Shown: positions 5,545-6,083 of the stretch, piece after piece
Layout: each line of letters begins with the position of its first letter
Numbering within the stretch: the stretch's first letter is position 1
Assembly: GCA_023390785.1 (NCBI GenBank)
Contig: JAEWCE010000001.1
Coordinates: 1 to 6,083, forward strand
From: Pseudomonadota bacterium
GTDB taxonomy: Bacteria > Pseudomonadota > Alphaproteobacteria > Rhizobiales > Devosiaceae
Length of the DNA: 6,083 nucleotides
Reading direction: 5' to 3'
Made by a program: the position numbers and the translations under genes
Notes under the pieces: generated by a model
Seen by the model: the letters and a program-made list of their open reading frames with translations, nothing else
What the model was told of the DNA's origin: nothing
The model's database searches: none

Positions 5545-5835
5545 ATGAAGATGCTTGATCCCATCCCTCCCGGCGAAATCCTGCTCGAGGAGTTCCTCGT
5601 GCCCATGGGGATCAGCCAGACGCGGCTCGCAGGCGATATCGATGTGCCGGCGAGCCGCATCGCCGACATCGTCAACGGGCGGCGGGCCATCACCGCCGAT
5701 ACGGCCCTCCGCTTTGGCGCATATTTCGGGACAGAACCCCAGATGTGGCTCAATCTGCAGGCCAGCTATGATCTGCGCATCGCCGAGCAGAGCTATTGGC
5801 CGGAGGCGAAGGAGCGCATCCGCGCCCGCGCCTGA
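5545..5835 (+). CDS. higA: HigA-type antitoxin with XRE helix-turn-helix
   Basis: A 96-residue antitoxin that neutralises the toxin encoded 10 bp upstream and, in the family, represses the shared promoter. The sequence shows the HigA hallmark PPGEILLEEFLVPMGISQTRLA (8-29, in two halves PPGEILLEEFLVP and MGISQTRLA), the recognition-helix region VPASRIADIVNGRRAIT (34-50), then ADTALRFGAYFGTEPQMWLNLQ (51-72) and YDLRIAE (75-81). This variant has the DNA-binding domain at the N-terminus and a short C-terminal helix. The ATG at 5545 has only a weak GAG 9 bases upstream, inside the toxin stop, consistent with translation coupled to higB; an ATG at 5551 is an alternative that would remove two residues. 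Its TGA (5833-5835) directly abuts the stop of the convergent ABC gene. I see nothing missing. Confidence 0.93.
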   Translation: MKMLDPIPPGEILLEEFLVPMGISQTRLAGDIDVPASRIADIVNGRRAITADTALRFGAYFGTEPQMWLNLQASYDLRIAEQSYWPEAKERIRARA

Positions 5836-6083
5836 TCATTCCGCCGCCTTCGGCACCTCCAGCCGGAACTGCAGGCGGGCCAGTTCGGCGTAGCGGCCGC
5901 CCTTCAGCACCAGCTCGTCATGGGTGCCCTGGTCGATCAGGCGGCCATGGTCGAGCACGAGGATGCGGTCGGCGTCGCGGATGGTCGCGAGGCGATGGGC
6001 GATGACCAGCGTCGTCCGGCCTTGCATCAAATGTTCGAGTGCCGTCTGGACCAGCCGTTCGCTCTCGGCGTCGAGCGCCGAGG
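5836..6083 (-). CDS. ABC exporter ATP-binding/permease protein, C-terminal end (5' end outside window)
   Basis: The last 81 residues of a nucleotide-binding domain on the minus strand, read from 6081 down to TGA at 5838-5836. It starts inside the D-loop (SALDAESE, just after the Walker B region that lies outside), then has [20 protein letters not shown] (residues 21-40) with the H-loop histidine at 29, [16 protein letters not shown], and [10 protein letters not shown] near the end. IAHRLATI and G(T/S)HxEL-type endings are typical of homodimeric or heterodimeric lipid/drug/peptide exporters with an N-terminal membrane domain (MsbA/LmrA class), but the substrate cannot be told from this part. 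The C-terminus ends in a short EVPKAAE tail. It converges with higA with zero spacing, and no terminator hairpin separates the two. Confidence 0.88.
   Translation of the reverse strand, partial: SALDAESERLVQTALEHLMQGRTTLVIAHRLATIRDADRILVLDHGRLIDQGTHDELVLKGGRYAELARLQFRLEVPKAAE

Overview
The window looks like chromosomal DNA from a GC-rich alphaproteobacterium, most likely of the order Hyphomicrobiales/Rhizobiales (a Devosia-like genus is possible but is only a guess). The basis is strong GC bias at third codon positions, GTG and TTG starts, and a gene run that I recall from rhizobial chromosomes: class I aldolase, ThiE-like protein, Sel1-repeat protein, SuhB-type phosphatase, then a MotA/ExbB-like plus OmpA-like pair. 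No database search was possible, so family calls rest on motifs and remembered family sequences.

Layout. Positions 3-380 (+) hold the C-terminal part of a class I fructose-bisphosphate aldolase, cut by the window start. After 56 bp comes a ThiE-like TIM-barrel protein (437-1042). It overlaps by 4 bp (ATGA) a secreted Sel1-repeat protein (1039-2139). An 84 bp gap leads to an inositol-monophosphatase-family enzyme, SuhB type (2224-3018). After 161 bp comes an inner-membrane MotA/TolQ/ExbB-like channel subunit (3180-4178), followed with no spacer by its partner, a single-pass protein with a long periplasmic coiled coil and an OmpA-like peptidoglycan-binding domain (4179-5207). A toxin-antitoxin pair of the HigBA/GraTA kind follows (5259-5534, 5545-5835). 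It has its own apparent promoter and a perfect inverted repeat across the -35 box. The antitoxin converges on the 3' end of an ABC exporter ATPase on the minus strand (5836-6083, cut by the window end), and the two stop codons touch inside one TGATCA.

How they fit together. The plus-strand genes up to 5207 look like ordinary housekeeping and envelope genes in one or a few transcription units: sugar metabolism, a divergent thiamine-synthase fold, an exported scaffold, a sugar-phosphate phosphatase, and an ion-driven channel tied to peptidoglycan. The TA pair is the most accessory part, with an autonomous control region and tight packing against the neighbouring gene. The points most worth a second look are the channel/OmpA pair, which lies away from any flagellar or TonB/Tol genes; the leaderless-looking higB start; the ThiE-like protein without ThiE catalytic residues; and the first ~14-20 residues of the aldolase fragment, which do not look like aldolase. 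I see no RNA genes, CRISPR array, insertion sequence or clear intrinsic terminator.
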